Source of the DNA: Lichenicoccus sp963693035
GTDB lineage: Bacteria; Pseudomonadota; Alphaproteobacteria; Acetobacterales; Acetobacteraceae
Reading direction: 5' to 3'
Assembly (NCBI GenBank): GCA_963693035.2
Contig: CAXMMQ010000012.1
Coordinates: 1-64,000 of the forward strand
DNA: 64,000 bases
A program made the position numbers and the translations under genes. Of the stretch, positions 1-9,675 are shown piece by piece (position 1 is the first letter of the stretch; the number at the start of each line of letters is the position of its first letter). The notes beneath the pieces are model-generated. The model saw nothing but the letters and a program-made list of their open reading frames with translations, was not told the DNA's origin and did no database searches.

Positions 1-83
1 AATTCTTTTCATTCGATCCATGGGCGTCCCGAACCTTCTTGCTGAGGTTGCAGGCACCGTAGGCCAGGATGGTAGCGCTGTCA
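1..83. other. window edge, no gene seen
   Basis: I see no coding signal, RNA gene or repeat in these bases. They lie 3' of the minus-strand SDR gene that stops at 84 and may belong to the intergenic space or to a gene cut by the window edge. Confidence 0.4.
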
Positions 84-842
84 TCAGCCTTTCGTACGCA
101 AAGCCTTCGCCTCGCCGCGGTTCATCAGGCCGAAGCCGGTGGCGGGTGCGATGCGCGCCAGCAGCCGCGCCACGCGCGACAGGCCGATCACAACTTCGTC
201 GTCGCCGCGCCGCAGGCCGCGCACGATCCGGTCGGCGACAAAGTCGGGCGTCAGCTTCGAGCCGCCAGCGTGGCGCGCCATTGCCGTGTCGACCGCCGGC
301 GGCATGACTTCCATCACCATGACTTGGGTCGCCCTGAGCTCGAAACGAAAGGCCTGCGTCATGGCGTGCAGCCCGGCCTTGGTGGCGCTGTAGGTGGCGC
401 AGCGGGCGCTGGGAAGGAACACGTAGCCGGTGCTGACATTGACGATCGCGGCCTCGGGCCGTCGCAGCAGGGTCGGCAGCAGCAGATTGGCGAGCGCCAC
501 CGGAGCCAGCAGATTGGTGGCGAACTCCGCTTCGAGTTCGCCCATCACGGAGGCGCCGTGCAGGTCGTTCACATGCAGCAGCCCGGCATTGTTGACCAGG
601 ATGTCGAGGCCGGGGAGTTGTCCGCCCACCGTTTCGACGAGGCCGCGACGGCCGGCGTCGGTCGAGACATCCGCCTGGATGGTGAGCAGGCCCGGGCAAC
701 CCGCGCGCGCCGCCTCCAGCCGGCCCGCGTCGCGCCCGCAGGCGAGCACGGTGTTGCCCGAACGCACCAGCAGCGTGGCCAGCGCCAGCCCGATGCCGCT
801 GGCACCGCCGGTAATCAGAACGCTGTGGCCGCTGCCGCGCAT
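84..842 (-). CDS. SDR family NAD(P)-dependent oxidoreductase
   Basis: A 252-residue classical short-chain dehydrogenase/reductase. The Rossmann dinucleotide motif TGGASGIG is near residue 11, the structural NNAG motif near residue 84, and the catalytic Ser with the YSATK pair lies around residues 138-155. Length is normal for the family. The sequence resembles the DltE-like cytosolic SDRs, whose substrates are usually unknown, so no substrate is assigned. The start ATG at 842 gives the glycine motif its usual distance from the N-terminus. It is divergent from the small secreted protein at 923, so the 80-bp gap between them should hold both promoters. The fold is clear; the reaction is not. 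Confidence 0.88.
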   Translation of the reverse strand: MRGSGHSVLITGGASGIGLALATLLVRSGNTVLACGRDAGRLEAARAGCPGLLTIQADVSTDAGRRGLVETVGGQLPGLDILVNNAGLLHVNDLHGASVMGELEAEFATNLLAPVALANLLLPTLLRRPEAAIVNVSTGYVFLPSARCATYSATKAGLHAMTQAFRFELRATQVMVMEVMPPAVDTAMARHAGGSKLTPDFVADRIVRGLRRGDDEVVIGLSRVARLLARIAPATGFGLMNRGEAKALRTKG

Positions 843-922
843 GGCCCTGTCATATCAAGCCGCCCGGCCGCTCGCCACGCTCGACCGGAGAACTTCCGCC
901 GCGGTTCCATGTTCAAGTCGGC

Positions 923-1138
923 ATGAAAACGACCCGCCGCGCACTTCCCCTCCTGATGTCGCTCCTGCTGAGCAGTGCCGCCTACGCGCAAGGCGCCCCG
1001 GCGACAGCCCCGAAGATCCCCCCGTCGCAGCGCCTGAAAACCAGCAGGGGTATGCAGAACGACCAGATCTCCCCCACCCCCGCCGCGCCCGGCAGCACCA
1101 CCGACCACCTGAAGCCGAAGAGAAAACCCCCGTCCTGA
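923..1138 (+). CDS. small secreted protein, function unknown
   Basis: A 71-residue protein that I do not recognise. It begins with a clear signal peptide: basic MKTTRR, a hydrophobic stretch to about residue 19, then AYAQG, consistent with signal-peptidase I cleavage after AYA (about residue 22). The mature part is short, Pro/Ser/Thr/Lys-rich and without cysteines, so it is probably a disordered periplasmic peptide. It is divergent from the SDR at 84-842 and convergent with the SDR at 1307-2104; a long inverted repeat separates its stop from that gene. It could be a spurious ORF, but the signal peptide is convincing. Confidence 0.55.
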   Translation: MKTTRRALPLLMSLLLSSAAYAQGAPATAPKIPPSQRLKTSRGMQNDQISPTPAAPGSTTDHLKPKRKPPS

Positions 1139-1144
1139 CCCCGA

Positions 1145-1306
1145 AAGGCCTGTCGAGGCTGCGTCAGGCTGAGGCTGAGGCAGAGGCGCCTCGGCGCCGC
1201 CCGTCAAGCCTTTCGAGAACCGGAGCGCAGCCGCCGCCTTGCGGTGAGCACCGGAAGCGCGGAAAGGTGCGTCGGATGCCCAGCCTGGCGCAGCCTCGAC
1301 AGGCCT

Positions 1307-1307
<1 letters not shown>
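1145..1307 (-). repeat. stop-codon-abutting palindromic element, copy A
   Basis: Outer arms 1145-1171 and 1281-1307 pair over 27 bases with one mismatch. Between them, read on the minus strand, are two versions of the family core (GCGCTTCCGGTGCTC and GCGCTCCGGTTCTCG). The right arm touches the stop codon of the minus-strand SDR (1307-1309), and the left arm lies seven bases past the stop of the small plus-strand gene, so the element sits exactly between two convergent genes. It may work as a bidirectional transcript end. Confidence 0.75.
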
Positions 1308-2104
<797 letters not shown>

Positions 2105-2203
2105 GGCCCAAACTCCTCTATCAGGGACCTCCTGATGTTATGACAAAAGGCGGACCTGGGTGGCGGGTTCGCGTCGAGCGGCGCCGGTGCTAGAGAGCCT
2201 GCC

Positions 2204-4894
2204 ATGAACGATCCGAGCAATGGTGGTCAGGATCCGCGCCGGCGCGGCGAGAACCCGCGTGCGGCCGGGGTCTCGGTGCGGCGGCCGCGTTTCCGCTTCA
2301 TCCGCCGCCTCGCCGGCGCCGGGCTCGCGGTCGGACTGCTCGCCGTCAGCGCCGGAGCGTTCCTGATCTGGCAGAAGTACGAGAGCATCTCGTCGGACAT
2401 GCCGACCGTCGCCGGCCTGCGCGACTACCAGCCGCCGGTGATGAGCCGGATCTATGCCGGGGACGGCCGGGTCATCGCCGAGCTCGCCTCCGAGCGACGT
2501 ATCTTCGCGCCCTATTCGGCCATTCCGGACAACGTGAAGGCCGCCTTCATCTCCGCCGAGGACCAGAATTTCTGGAGCCACGCCGGTGTCGATCCGCTGG
2601 CGATGCTGCGCGCCGCGGTCACCGACGTCGAGACCATGCACTCGCACAAGCGGCCGATCGGCGCCTCGACCATCACCCAGCAGGTCGCGCGGATCATGCT
2701 GCTGAACTCGAACACGGTGAGCTTCGAGCGCAAGGCCAAGGAAGCGCTGCTGGCGATGCGCATCGAGCAGACGCTGACCAAGGAGCGCATCCTCGAGATC
2801 TATCTCAACGAGATCTATCTCGGCGCAGGGGCCTACGGCATCGCCGCCGCCGCGCAGACCTACTTCAACAAGCCGCTCGACCAGCTCGACGATGCCGAGG
2901 CGGCCTTCCTCGGCGCGCTGCCGAAGTCGCCGACCAACTACAACCCGTATCGCTTCCCGGCAGCCGCCCAGGCCCGCCGGGACTGGGTGCTGGGTCGCAT
3001 GTTCGAGACCGGCGCGATCAACCGCGAGGAGGAGGAGAGCGCGCGGGCCGAGCCGCTGATCCCGAAATCCTTCCATCGTCCGGGTCCGGTGCCTGGCTCG
3101 GAATGGTTCTCCGAGGAGGTGCGGCGCGAGCTGATCGACCGCTACGGTGCCGACCAGACCCAGCAGGGCGGCCTGGTGGTGCAGACCAGCCTGGATCCGC
3201 ACCTGCAGGACGTCGCCACCCGCGAGCTGCGCGTCGGCCTGATGCGGTACGACCGCAAGCATGGCAGCTGGCGCGGGCCGGTGACGCATATCGACGGGAT
3301 CGGGGTGCGCCCGCGGCGGCCGCGCCGTGGCGAGGCCGCCGCGCCGCCGGTGGACTGGCAGGCGATGCTGGATGCGGTGCCGCGTCCGCCGGGGATCCTG
3401 CCGGAATGGCGGCTTGGCGTCATGCTGCAGGCCGCCACCGGCACCGTCGGCTGGGTGGAGCCCGGCGAGGGTGGCAAAGCCGACGTTTCGCACACCGGCG
3501 TGCTGGGATGGGCCGACATCGCCTTCATGCGCCAGAAGCGGCTGCCCCGGAACGGCGACGTGATGATGGTCGAGCCAGCCGGCAGCACCGGGGTGGAACT
3601 CCGGCAGATCCCGGAGGTCGAGGGCGCGATGGTGTCGATGAACCCGCTGACCGGCCGCGTCCTGGCCATGGTCGGCGGCTGGTCGTTCGGCACCTCGCAG
3701 TTCAACCGCGCCACCCAGGCGCTGCGCCAGCCGGGCTCCTCGTTCAAGCCGCTGGTCTATCTCGCCGCGATGGAGCAGGGCATCTCGCCGGCCGACAAGT
3801 TCCTCGACGCGCCGTTCGTGCAGGGCAACTGGCGCCCGAACAACTACGAGCTCACCTTCGGCGGCCCGACCTCGCTGCACGACGCGCTGCGCGAGAGCCT
3901 CAACCTGGTGACGGTGCGGCTCGCTTCGCATATCGGCATGACGGCGGTGGCCAAGGTCGCCATCGACCTGCATGAGGTGGATACCATGCCGAAGGTGCTG
4001 CCGGCCGCCCTCGGCGCGGTCGAGACCACGGTGCTGCGCGAGGCCGGCGCGTATGCCTGCATCGCCTCGGGTGGCCGCGAGGTGCTGCCGAGTCTGATCG
4101 ACGACGTGCAGGACCGCGACGGCCATGTGGTGTGGCGGCCGGAGGGGCTCGCCCTGCAGCCGTCGGCCGCCGATCCGTCGCTGCCGCCGGTGATGGTGGA
4201 CAGCCGGCGGCAGGTGACCGACCCCGACAGCACCTACCAGGTGGTGCGGATGATGCAGGACGTGATCGCCCGGGGCACCGGCACGCCGGCCGGCGAGGGG
4301 ATCGACCGGCCGCTGGCCGGCAAGACCGGCACCAGCCAGGATTTCAACGATGCCTGGTTCGCCGGCTTCTCGCCCGACCTGCTGACGGTGGTCTGGATCG
4401 GCTTCGACAATCCGGACAGCCTGGGTGAAAAGGAGGATGGCGGCCATGTCGCGGGGCCGGTCTGGAACCGGTTCATGAAGCAGGCGCTCGGCGATAGTCC
4501 GAAGCTCGATTTCCGCGTCCCCGACGGCATCACCCTGGTGCGCTACAATGCCGGCCTCGGCAGTGCGATCGACGGCTTCAAGCCGGGTCAGGAGCCGGGG
4601 CTGGGCAGCATGATCGCCAGCGGCACCGGCAACGACCAGCTCGGGCCGCAGGATACCGGCGCCGAGAACGTGCCCGACCAGGAGGACCAGATGGCGGCGC
4701 TGCCCGGTGCGCCGGGTGCGCGCACGACGTCGGTCGACCCGTCGAACCCGGCGCTCGCGTCGCCCGCGAGTGCGCTGCAGCCGGGCACAGCACCCTCCGG
4801 CGCTCCCCCTGCGATCCTTGCCGGCACCGCCCCCCGTCCGGTGGCCCCTCCCCATGCGAGCGGTGGTGACATCGGCATGGGCGGACTGTACTGA
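2204..4894 (+). CDS. mrcA: penicillin-binding protein 1A (bifunctional)
   Basis: A class A penicillin-binding protein that polymerises lipid II and cross-links peptidoglycan at the cytoplasmic membrane. It has 896 residues, slightly longer than usual. A basic cytoplasmic tail (1-35) is followed by one membrane anchor (about 36-57). The GT51 domain has AEDQNFW, with the catalytic Glu near 119, then GASTITQQVAR and EIYLNEIYLG. The transpeptidase domain has the SSFK nucleophile motif (Ser about 512), a RESLN (SxN) motif and KTGTS near 707. The last 120 or so residues are a Pro/Ala/Gly-rich low-complexity tail. The start ATG at 2204 gives the expected short cytoplasmic tail. Palindromic element B follows the stop, then prfB. 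Confidence 0.97.
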   Translation: MNDPSNGGQDPRRRGENPRAAGVSVRRPRFRFIRRLAGAGLAVGLLAVSAGAFLIWQKYESISSDMPTVAGLRDYQPPVMSRIYAGDGRVIAELASERRIFAPYSAIPDNVKAAFISAEDQNFWSHAGVDPLAMLRAAVTDVETMHSHKRPIGASTITQQVARIMLLNSNTVSFERKAKEALLAMRIEQTLTKERILEIYLNEIYLGAGAYGIAAAAQTYFNKPLDQLDDAEAAFLGALPKSPTNYNPYRFPAAAQARRDWVLGRMFETGAINREEEESARAEPLIPKSFHRPGPVPGSEWFSEEVRRELIDRYGADQTQQGGLVVQTSLDPHLQDVATRELRVGLMRYDRKHGSWRGPVTHIDGIGVRPRRPRRGEAAAPPVDWQAMLDAVPRPPGILPEWRLGVMLQAATGTVGWVEPGEGGKADVSHTGVLGWADIAFMRQKRLPRNGDVMMVEPAGSTGVELRQIPEVEGAMVSMNPLTGRVLAMVGGWSFGTSQFNRATQALRQPGSSFKPLVYLAAMEQGISPADKFLDAPFVQGNWRPNNYELTFGGPTSLHDALRESLNLVTVRLASHIGMTAVAKVAIDLHEVDTMPKVLPAALGAVETTVLREAGAYACIASGGREVLPSLIDDVQDRDGHVVWRPEGLALQPSAADPSLPPVMVDSRRQVTDPDSTYQVVRMMQDVIARGTGTPAGEGIDRPLAGKTGTSQDFNDAWFAGFSPDLLTVVWIGFDNPDSLGEKEDGGHVAGPVWNRFMKQALGDSPKLDFRVPDGITLVRYNAGLGSAIDGFKPGQEPGLGSMIASGTGNDQLGPQDTGAENVPDQEDQMAALPGAPGARTTSVDPSNPALASPASALQPGTAPSGAPPAILAGTAPRPVAPPHASGGDIGMGGLY

Positions 4895-4903
4895 AGCTGC
4901 GTG

Positions 4904-5010
4904 AAAACGCCTGCTGCTGGCGATCCGACGCGTCGTTTCTGTGCTCTGGTGCTCGAAACGTCACGCCGGCGGCGTCTCGTCGAGCCGCTCTCATCCAGCA
5001 TCAGGCGTTT
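4904..5010 (+). repeat. stop-codon-abutting palindromic element, copy B
   Basis: Arms 4905-4920 and 4995-5010 pair at 15 of 16 positions, with short extra GCTGC/GCAGC pairing outside. The interior carries GGCGATCCGACGCG and CTCTGGTGCTCGAAA, matching the family core once rather than twice, so this is the short version. It begins nine bases after the PBP1A stop and ends about 50 bases before the prfB start, so it could end the mrcA transcript. Confidence 0.65.
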
Positions 5011-5062
5011 GCAGCCAGCCTTGTCGCACGCCGAAACCGAAACCTTGATTTGGATGCCACCT

Positions 5063-6194
5063 ATGTCCGCCGAGACCGAAGCCCTCAACGAGCAGATCAA
5101 GCAGTCGGTGGCGCTGCTGAGGAGGCATCTTTGACTGGGATGTCGCCACTGGCCGCCTGGCCGAGCTGAACAACCAGGTCGAGGATCCGGCGCTCTGGAA
5201 CGATGCCGCCGCCGCGCAGAAGCTGATGCGCGAGCGTACGTTGCTGGCCAACGGCATCGAGGGCGTCCAGCGCCTCGAGCGTGACGTGGCCGATGCGATG
5301 GAGCTGGCGGGGATGGCCGAGGCTGAGGGTGACGCCGCCATGGTCGCCGACGCCGTGCGCAGCCTCCGCGGGATGGCCGACGAGAGCAAGCGGCGCGAGA
5401 TCGAGAGCCTGCTGTCAGGCGAGGCGGACGGCAACGACGCCTTCCTCGAGGTCAATGCCGGCGCCGGCGGCACCGAGGCGCAGGATTGGGCCGAGATGCT
5501 GCTGCGAATGTACAGCCGCTGGGCCGAGCAGCATGGCTACAAGCTGACCCTGATCGAGGAGAGCGAGGGCGAGCAGGCCGGCCTGAAATCGGCCACCGTG
5601 CAGGTGAGCGGCCCGAACGCCTATGGCTGGCTGAAGACCGAGGCCGGGGTGCATCGGCTGGTACGCATCAGCCCGTTCGATTCCGCCGCCCGCCGGCAGA
5701 CCAGCTTCGCCTCGGTCTGGGTCTATCCGGTGGTGGACGACACCATCGAGATCGAGATCAACGAGGCCGACCTCAAGGTGGACACCTTCCGGGCCTCCGG
5801 CGCCGGTGGCCAGCACGTCAACAAGACCGAGAGCGCGATACGCATCACCCATATCCCGACCGGGATCGTCGTTGCCTGCCAGACCGACCGCTCGCAGCAT
5901 CGCAACCGGGCGACCGCGATGGGCATGCTGAAGGCGCGCATGTACGAGGCGGAATTGCAGCGGCGTGAGGCGGCTTCGGCGGCCACCGAGGCGGCGAAGA
6001 CCGATATCGGCTGGGGCCACCAGATCCGGTCGTACGTGCTGGCGCCATACCAGATGGTCAAGGACCTGCGCACCGGGGTGGAGAAGGGCAACCCGGACGC
6101 GGTGCTCGACGGCAGCCTGGATGATTTCATGGCCGCGTCGCTGGCCGCACGGGTGGGCGCGACGCGGTCCGAAGCCAGCGCCACGGCGAATTGA
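5063..6194 (+). CDS. prfB: peptide chain release factor 2 (programmed +1 frameshift)
   Basis: RF2 recognises UGA/UAA stop codons on the ribosome and triggers peptide release. It is read in two frames: codons 1-23 from ATG 5063 to CTT 5129-5131, then a +1 shift over the in-frame TGA at 5132-5134 into GAC at 5133. The site is the classic AGGAGG stimulator (5120-5125) followed three bases later by CTTTGAC. Joined, it gives about 376 residues, in family range. The stop-recognition tripeptide SPF is near residues 203-205 and the catalytic GGQ near 248-250. Expression is autoregulated, because low RF2 favours frameshifting at its own UGA. The TGA stop overlaps the possible TTG start of the YceI-family gene. 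Confidence 0.97.
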
Positions 6195-6835
6195 GCCCCG
6201 CCTTGAGAAACAGGGAAAGGCGCTGGCTCATCCGCCAGCTACGGCTGGTGGGGGTGGCAGCACTCTTAGCGGTGCCGGCGCGCGCGGTGGATCCATCCGC
6301 CGTCCCGGCTGGCATCTATACGCTCGATCCGCAGCACACCCGCATCGCCTGGTCGGTCAGCCATCTCGGCTACTCGACCTACACCGGCCTGATCCCGCAG
6401 GTACAGGGTACCCTCCGGCTCGATCCTTCGCATCCCGAAGCGACAAGCCTCGATGCCGAGATCCCGATGGCCCGCATCACCTCGCTCGATCCGGCGCTCG
6501 ACCTGCGGCTGCATGGCGCGCAGTTCTTCGCGACCGACCGCCATCCGACCGCCGTGTATCACGCGCTTGGGCTGGTCGTCACCGCGCCGGGGCGCGGGCA
6601 CCTGGACGGCATGCTGACGCTGTGTGGGGTGACCCATCCGGTGGCGATGAACATCGTGTTCGGCGGCGCCGGGATCGATCCGGTCGACGGGCGGCTGACG
6701 GTGGGCTTTGCCGGAAGCGCGATCGTGCGGCGGTCCGCGTTCGGGGTGGTGGCCTACGTGCCGGTGGTCGGAGACGACGTGACGCTGACCCTGGAAGCCG
6801 AGGTCAAGCCGCAGACGCAACGAAAACTGCCGTGA
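6191..6835 (+). CDS. YceI family periplasmic protein
   Basis: A 214-residue lipocalin-like YceI-domain protein. The family binds isoprenoid or other amphipathic ligands in a periplasmic beta-barrel; no ligand is established here. An N-terminal basic and hydrophobic segment ending PARAV looks like a signal peptide (cleavage near residue 32). The mature part starts with the family hallmark YTLDPQHTRIAWSVSHLGYS, followed by the usual DAEIPMARI and FFATDRHPTA segments. The start is uncertain: TTG at 6191 overlaps the prfB stop as TTGA, and a second in-frame TTG lies at 6203. Close coupling suggests co-transcription with prfB. Confidence 0.85.
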   Translation: MSPALRNRERRWLIRQLRLVGVAALLAVPARAVDPSAVPAGIYTLDPQHTRIAWSVSHLGYSTYTGLIPQVQGTLRLDPSHPEATSLDAEIPMARITSLDPALDLRLHGAQFFATDRHPTAVYHALGLVVTAPGRGHLDGMLTLCGVTHPVAMNIVFGGAGIDPVDGRLTVGFAGSAIVRRSAFGVVAYVPVVGDDVTLTLEAEVKPQTQRKLP

Positions 6836-7281
6836 TGCAACATTTTTCAACCTGACTTCGACTGATGCCCAAACGGGCGCTCGAGAACGGTGAAACGACC
6901 GGAACCCCGAGGACCGCGACGGGAGTGCTTGAATTTGCTTGGCTCACGTAAGGTTGTGCTGTCTCTCCTCGACTGGCGCAATTTTAGGCCTTTGCTGTTC
7001 TTCCGTGCGCTTGAAATCAATTTCGACATGCTTCTTGACAGCTAGACGGCGAAAACCTCAATTCGAGCCACGTGTCTGCATCATCGCTGACCTTCGCAAG
7101 ATGAGGGGCGGCAGATGACGGGCATCGCGAACAGAGACGCTGCATCGCCCGATTGACCGGACGCTTGGTCATGCGGGTCAACCATACGTTCCGCGGCATG
7201 CGGCTCGCATGGTGACCTGCTGCACCGGTGTCCGTTCCTGCATCGGGCGAGGCGGAGACGAAGCGAGAAGGAGGCTCTTGG
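6836..7281. promoter_or_regulatory. intergenic region upstream of the TonB operon
   Basis: About 446 bases without a convincing gene. It must contain the promoter of the tonB-exbB-exbD operon. The only sigma70-like element I can point to is TTGACA at 7035-7040 with a poor TCAATT 17 bases on; this is weak. I saw no clear Fur-type palindrome, which would be expected if the operon were iron-controlled. A strong ribosome-binding sequence, AGAAGGAGG, lies at 7267-7275. Confidence 0.35.
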
Positions 7282-7938
7282 ATGGATTACGCGCAACAGC
7301 AACGCAGTCCGACACGGCACATCGTTGGGCTTGCGATCGTTGTGGCGCTGCATGTCCTGCTGATCTGGGCGCTGGTGGAAGGTCTCGGCAAGAACATCGT
7401 CGAACTCGTCAAGGCGCCGATCGAAACCAAGATCATCAAGGAATCCAAGCCACCGCCACCGCCACCGCCACCGCCACCGCCACCGGTGCTGACGAACCCG
7501 CCGCCGCCCTACATCCCGCCGCCGGAAATCCAGATCCAGCCACCGCCACAGCCGCACGCCATCCAGCAGATTGCTCGCACGCCGCAGCCGCCGAGCCCGG
7601 TGCCGTTCCAGGCCAAGCCACCGACCCCGGGTCCGGCGGTGCCGGACAGCTCGGTGTCGGCGCGTCCGATCGCGGGCCCTGCACTTGAGTATCCGCCCGC
7701 CATGCAGGATGCGCAGCGTGAAGGCAGGGTGGTCGTGACCTGCGACGTCCTGGCCACCGGAACCACGACCAACTGCGCCATCCAGAGTGTCGCCGGCGGC
7801 GCCGCCTTCGGGGATGCAGCACTTCGCTGGGTGCAGCAGGCCCGCTACCGTCCGGCGGTGCATAACGGGGTGCCGGTGGCCGAGCCGCACCACGCCTTCA
7901 ACATCACCTTCAAGCTCAACAACGACGACGACCAGTAG
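7282..7938 (+). CDS. tonB: TonB energy-transducing protein
   Basis: TonB couples the inner-membrane proton gradient, via ExbB/ExbD, to outer-membrane receptors. A short cytoplasmic tail and one membrane helix (about residues 14-33, HIVGLAIVVALHVLLIWALV, containing the conserved His) are followed by a run of 12 prolines, a long Pro-rich periplasmic spacer, and a C-terminal TonB domain with the conserved YPPAMQDAQREGRV and ARYRPA segments. The protein has 218 residues. ATG 7282 is preferred over an upstream in-frame ATG at 7228 because AGAAGGAGG lies seven bases before it and the helix then sits at the N-terminus. It is the first gene of a five-gene operon. Confidence 0.93.
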   Translation: MDYAQQQRSPTRHIVGLAIVVALHVLLIWALVEGLGKNIVELVKAPIETKIIKESKPPPPPPPPPPPPVLTNPPPPYIPPPEIQIQPPPQPHAIQQIARTPQPPSPVPFQAKPPTPGPAVPDSSVSARPIAGPALEYPPAMQDAQREGRVVVTCDVLATGTTTNCAIQSVAGGAAFGDAALRWVQQARYRPAVHNGVPVAEPHHAFNITFKLNNDDDQ

Positions 7939-8019
7939 TCCGTCACAATAGTCCGGCGACGGACCGAGAGCGTGCCCGGGGCGTTCCCGGACCGCGGGAC
8001 GATTTCAGAGGATCAAGGC

Positions 8020-9231
8020 ATGACCGCAATGCACCGTCACCCTGTTCTGGCACCGGCCGTCGCCGTCATGCTCGGCTTTGCCGGACCGGCACTGACGCCG
8101 GTGCTGGCACTGGCCCAGCCGGCGCCCGCCCCGGCTTCGACCCCCGCCCCGGCCGCTCCCGCCCCGGCCGGTCCGGCGCCGACTGCCGCCGCTCCCGCTC
8201 CCGGAGCGGCTCCTGCAGCCGGTGCTCCCGCAGCAGGTCCCGCGACCATGGCGGCTCCCGCCGCCGGCGCGCCGGCCGGTGGCGCACCCGCGCCGGACGC
8301 ATCGGCGACCTCGACCGCTCCAGGCGCGCCCGCCGCCCCCGGCGCGCCGCCTGCTCCGGGTGCCGCTCCCGCCCCGGGCGCTCCTGCTCCCGGCGCTCCT
8401 GCTCCCGGTGCCCCGGCTCCCGGCACCCCCGCTCCGAATGCGATGGCGGCCGGCGCCCCTGCGGCACCCGCCGCCGAGGCCCCGAAGACGGCGTCGGTGG
8501 ACAACCCCTATGGCCTGGACGCGCTGTGGAACGGCGGCGACTTCATCGCCCGCGGCGTGCTGATCATCCTGGTGATCATGTCGCTCGGCACCTGGTACAT
8601 CATGATCACCAAGTATATCGAGCAGGCCCGCCTGCTTAGCGCCGCCAAGCAGACCGGCAAGGCGTTCTGGACCAAGCCGACGGTGCGTGACGGCGCCACC
8701 AGCCTGAAGCCGAGCTCGCCGTTCCGCTATATCGCCGATACCGGCATCTCGGCGACCGATCACCATGAGGGGTCGCTGACCGAGAGCATCGACCTCACCA
8801 CCTGGGTCACGATGTCGATCCAGCGCGCGGTCGAGACGATCCAGTCGCGCCTGCAGGGCGGCCTCGCCTTCCTGGCCACCGTCGGCTCGACCGCGCCGTT
8901 CGTCGGCCTGTTCGGCACCGTCTGGGGCATCTATCACGCACTCACCGCAATCGGCATCGCCGGCCAGGCCTCGATCGACAAGGTGGCAGGCCCGGTGGGC
9001 GAGGCGCTGATCATGACCGCGATCGGCCTGGCCACCGCGGTGCCGGCGGTGCTCGGCTATAACTGGCTGGTCCGCCGCAACAAGTCCGCCATGGAGAAGG
9101 TGCGCTACTTCTCGTCCGACCTGCATTCGGTGCTGATCGGTGGCAGCCGCGTCGGCTCGCCGGGCCAAGCCACGCCCGCGATGTCGGCGGCACCGGCCAC
9201 CGGCTCCGCCGGCGTGACCCGGGTCGCCTGA
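8020..9231 (+). CDS. exbB: ExbB/TolQ/MotA-family proton channel with Ala/Pro-rich N-terminus
   Basis: ExbB forms the proton-conducting core of the TonB motor. The protein has 403 residues, far longer than the roughly 240 of Escherichia coli ExbB. A signal-peptide-like segment (about 1-32) is followed by about 125 residues of Ala/Pro/Gly repeats (around 33-158). The canonical domain follows, with three membrane helices, the first near 172-193; the ExbB signature is in TVGSTAPFVGLFGTVWGIYH. The N-terminal extension should lie in the periplasm and could span toward peptidoglycan (inference). Start ATG 8020 follows a purine-rich AGAGGATCAAGG. The exbD start is three bases after the stop. Confidence 0.92.
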   Translation: MTAMHRHPVLAPAVAVMLGFAGPALTPVLALAQPAPAPASTPAPAAPAPAGPAPTAAAPAPGAAPAAGAPAAGPATMAAPAAGAPAGGAPAPDASATSTAPGAPAAPGAPPAPGAAPAPGAPAPGAPAPGAPAPGTPAPNAMAAGAPAAPAAEAPKTASVDNPYGLDALWNGGDFIARGVLIILVIMSLGTWYIMITKYIEQARLLSAAKQTGKAFWTKPTVRDGATSLKPSSPFRYIADTGISATDHHEGSLTESIDLTTWVTMSIQRAVETIQSRLQGGLAFLATVGSTAPFVGLFGTVWGIYHALTAIGIAGQASIDKVAGPVGEALIMTAIGLATAVPAVLGYNWLVRRNKSAMEKVRYFSSDLHSVLIGGSRVGSPGQATPAMSAAPATGSAGVTRVA

Positions 9232-9234
9232 CCG

Positions 9235-9669
9235 ATGGCGATGAACATCGGCCCCTCGGTGGGGGACGAAGAGGACGAGGTGGTGTCGGCGATCAACACC
9301 ACCCCGCTCGTCGACGTCATGCTGGTGCTGCTGATCATCTTCCTGATCACCATCCCGGTGGTGACCCATACGGTGAAGGTGCAGCTCCCCAAGGATGCCA
9401 ACCAGCCGACGCAGACCAAGCCGGAGAACGTCATCATCGCGGTCACCGATGACGGCTCGACGTACTGGAATGCGATCCCGATGAAAAGCAACGCGGAGTT
9501 GCTTGCGCGGCTCGAGAAGTTCGCGGTGCTCAAGCCGCAGCCAGAGGTGCATATCCGCGGCGATGCCCGCGGGCGCTACGAGTTCGTCGGCAAGGTGGTC
9601 ACCGACTGCCAGCGCGCCGGCATCTTCAAGGTCGGCTTCATCACCGAACCGCCACCCAAGGGAGGCTAG
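9235..9669 (+). CDS. exbD: ExbD biopolymer transport protein (first copy)
   Basis: A 144-residue ExbD/TolR-family protein, the stator partner of ExbB. A cytoplasmic N-terminus with INTTPLVDVMLVLLIIFLIT includes the conserved membrane-embedded Asp (DVML) needed for proton use. A single helix and a small periplasmic domain with RGDARGRYEFVGKV follow. It sits directly behind exbB and six bases before a second exbD. Paired exbD genes are common in alphaproteobacteria and xanthomonads, where one can be needed for only some substrates. Confidence 0.95.
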   Translation: MAMNIGPSVGDEEDEVVSAINTTPLVDVMLVLLIIFLITIPVVTHTVKVQLPKDANQPTQTKPENVIIAVTDDGSTYWNAIPMKSNAELLARLEKFAVLKPQPEVHIRGDARGRYEFVGKVVTDCQRAGIFKVGFITEPPPKGG

Positions 9670-9675
9670 CCGCTC

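Noticed and set aside
2138..4855. 905-codon open frame antisense to PBP1A
   Set aside because: Arg/His/Gly-rich translation without domains; expected shadow of a GC-rich coding strand.
7035..7063. sigma70 promoter for the TonB operon
   Set aside because: TTGACA is present but the spaced -10 (TCAATT) is poor; kept only as a remark on the intergenic region.
8110..8500. Repetitive tract in exbB as a CRISPR array or satellite
   Set aside because: No uniform repeat or spacers; it codes in frame for an Ala/Pro linker.
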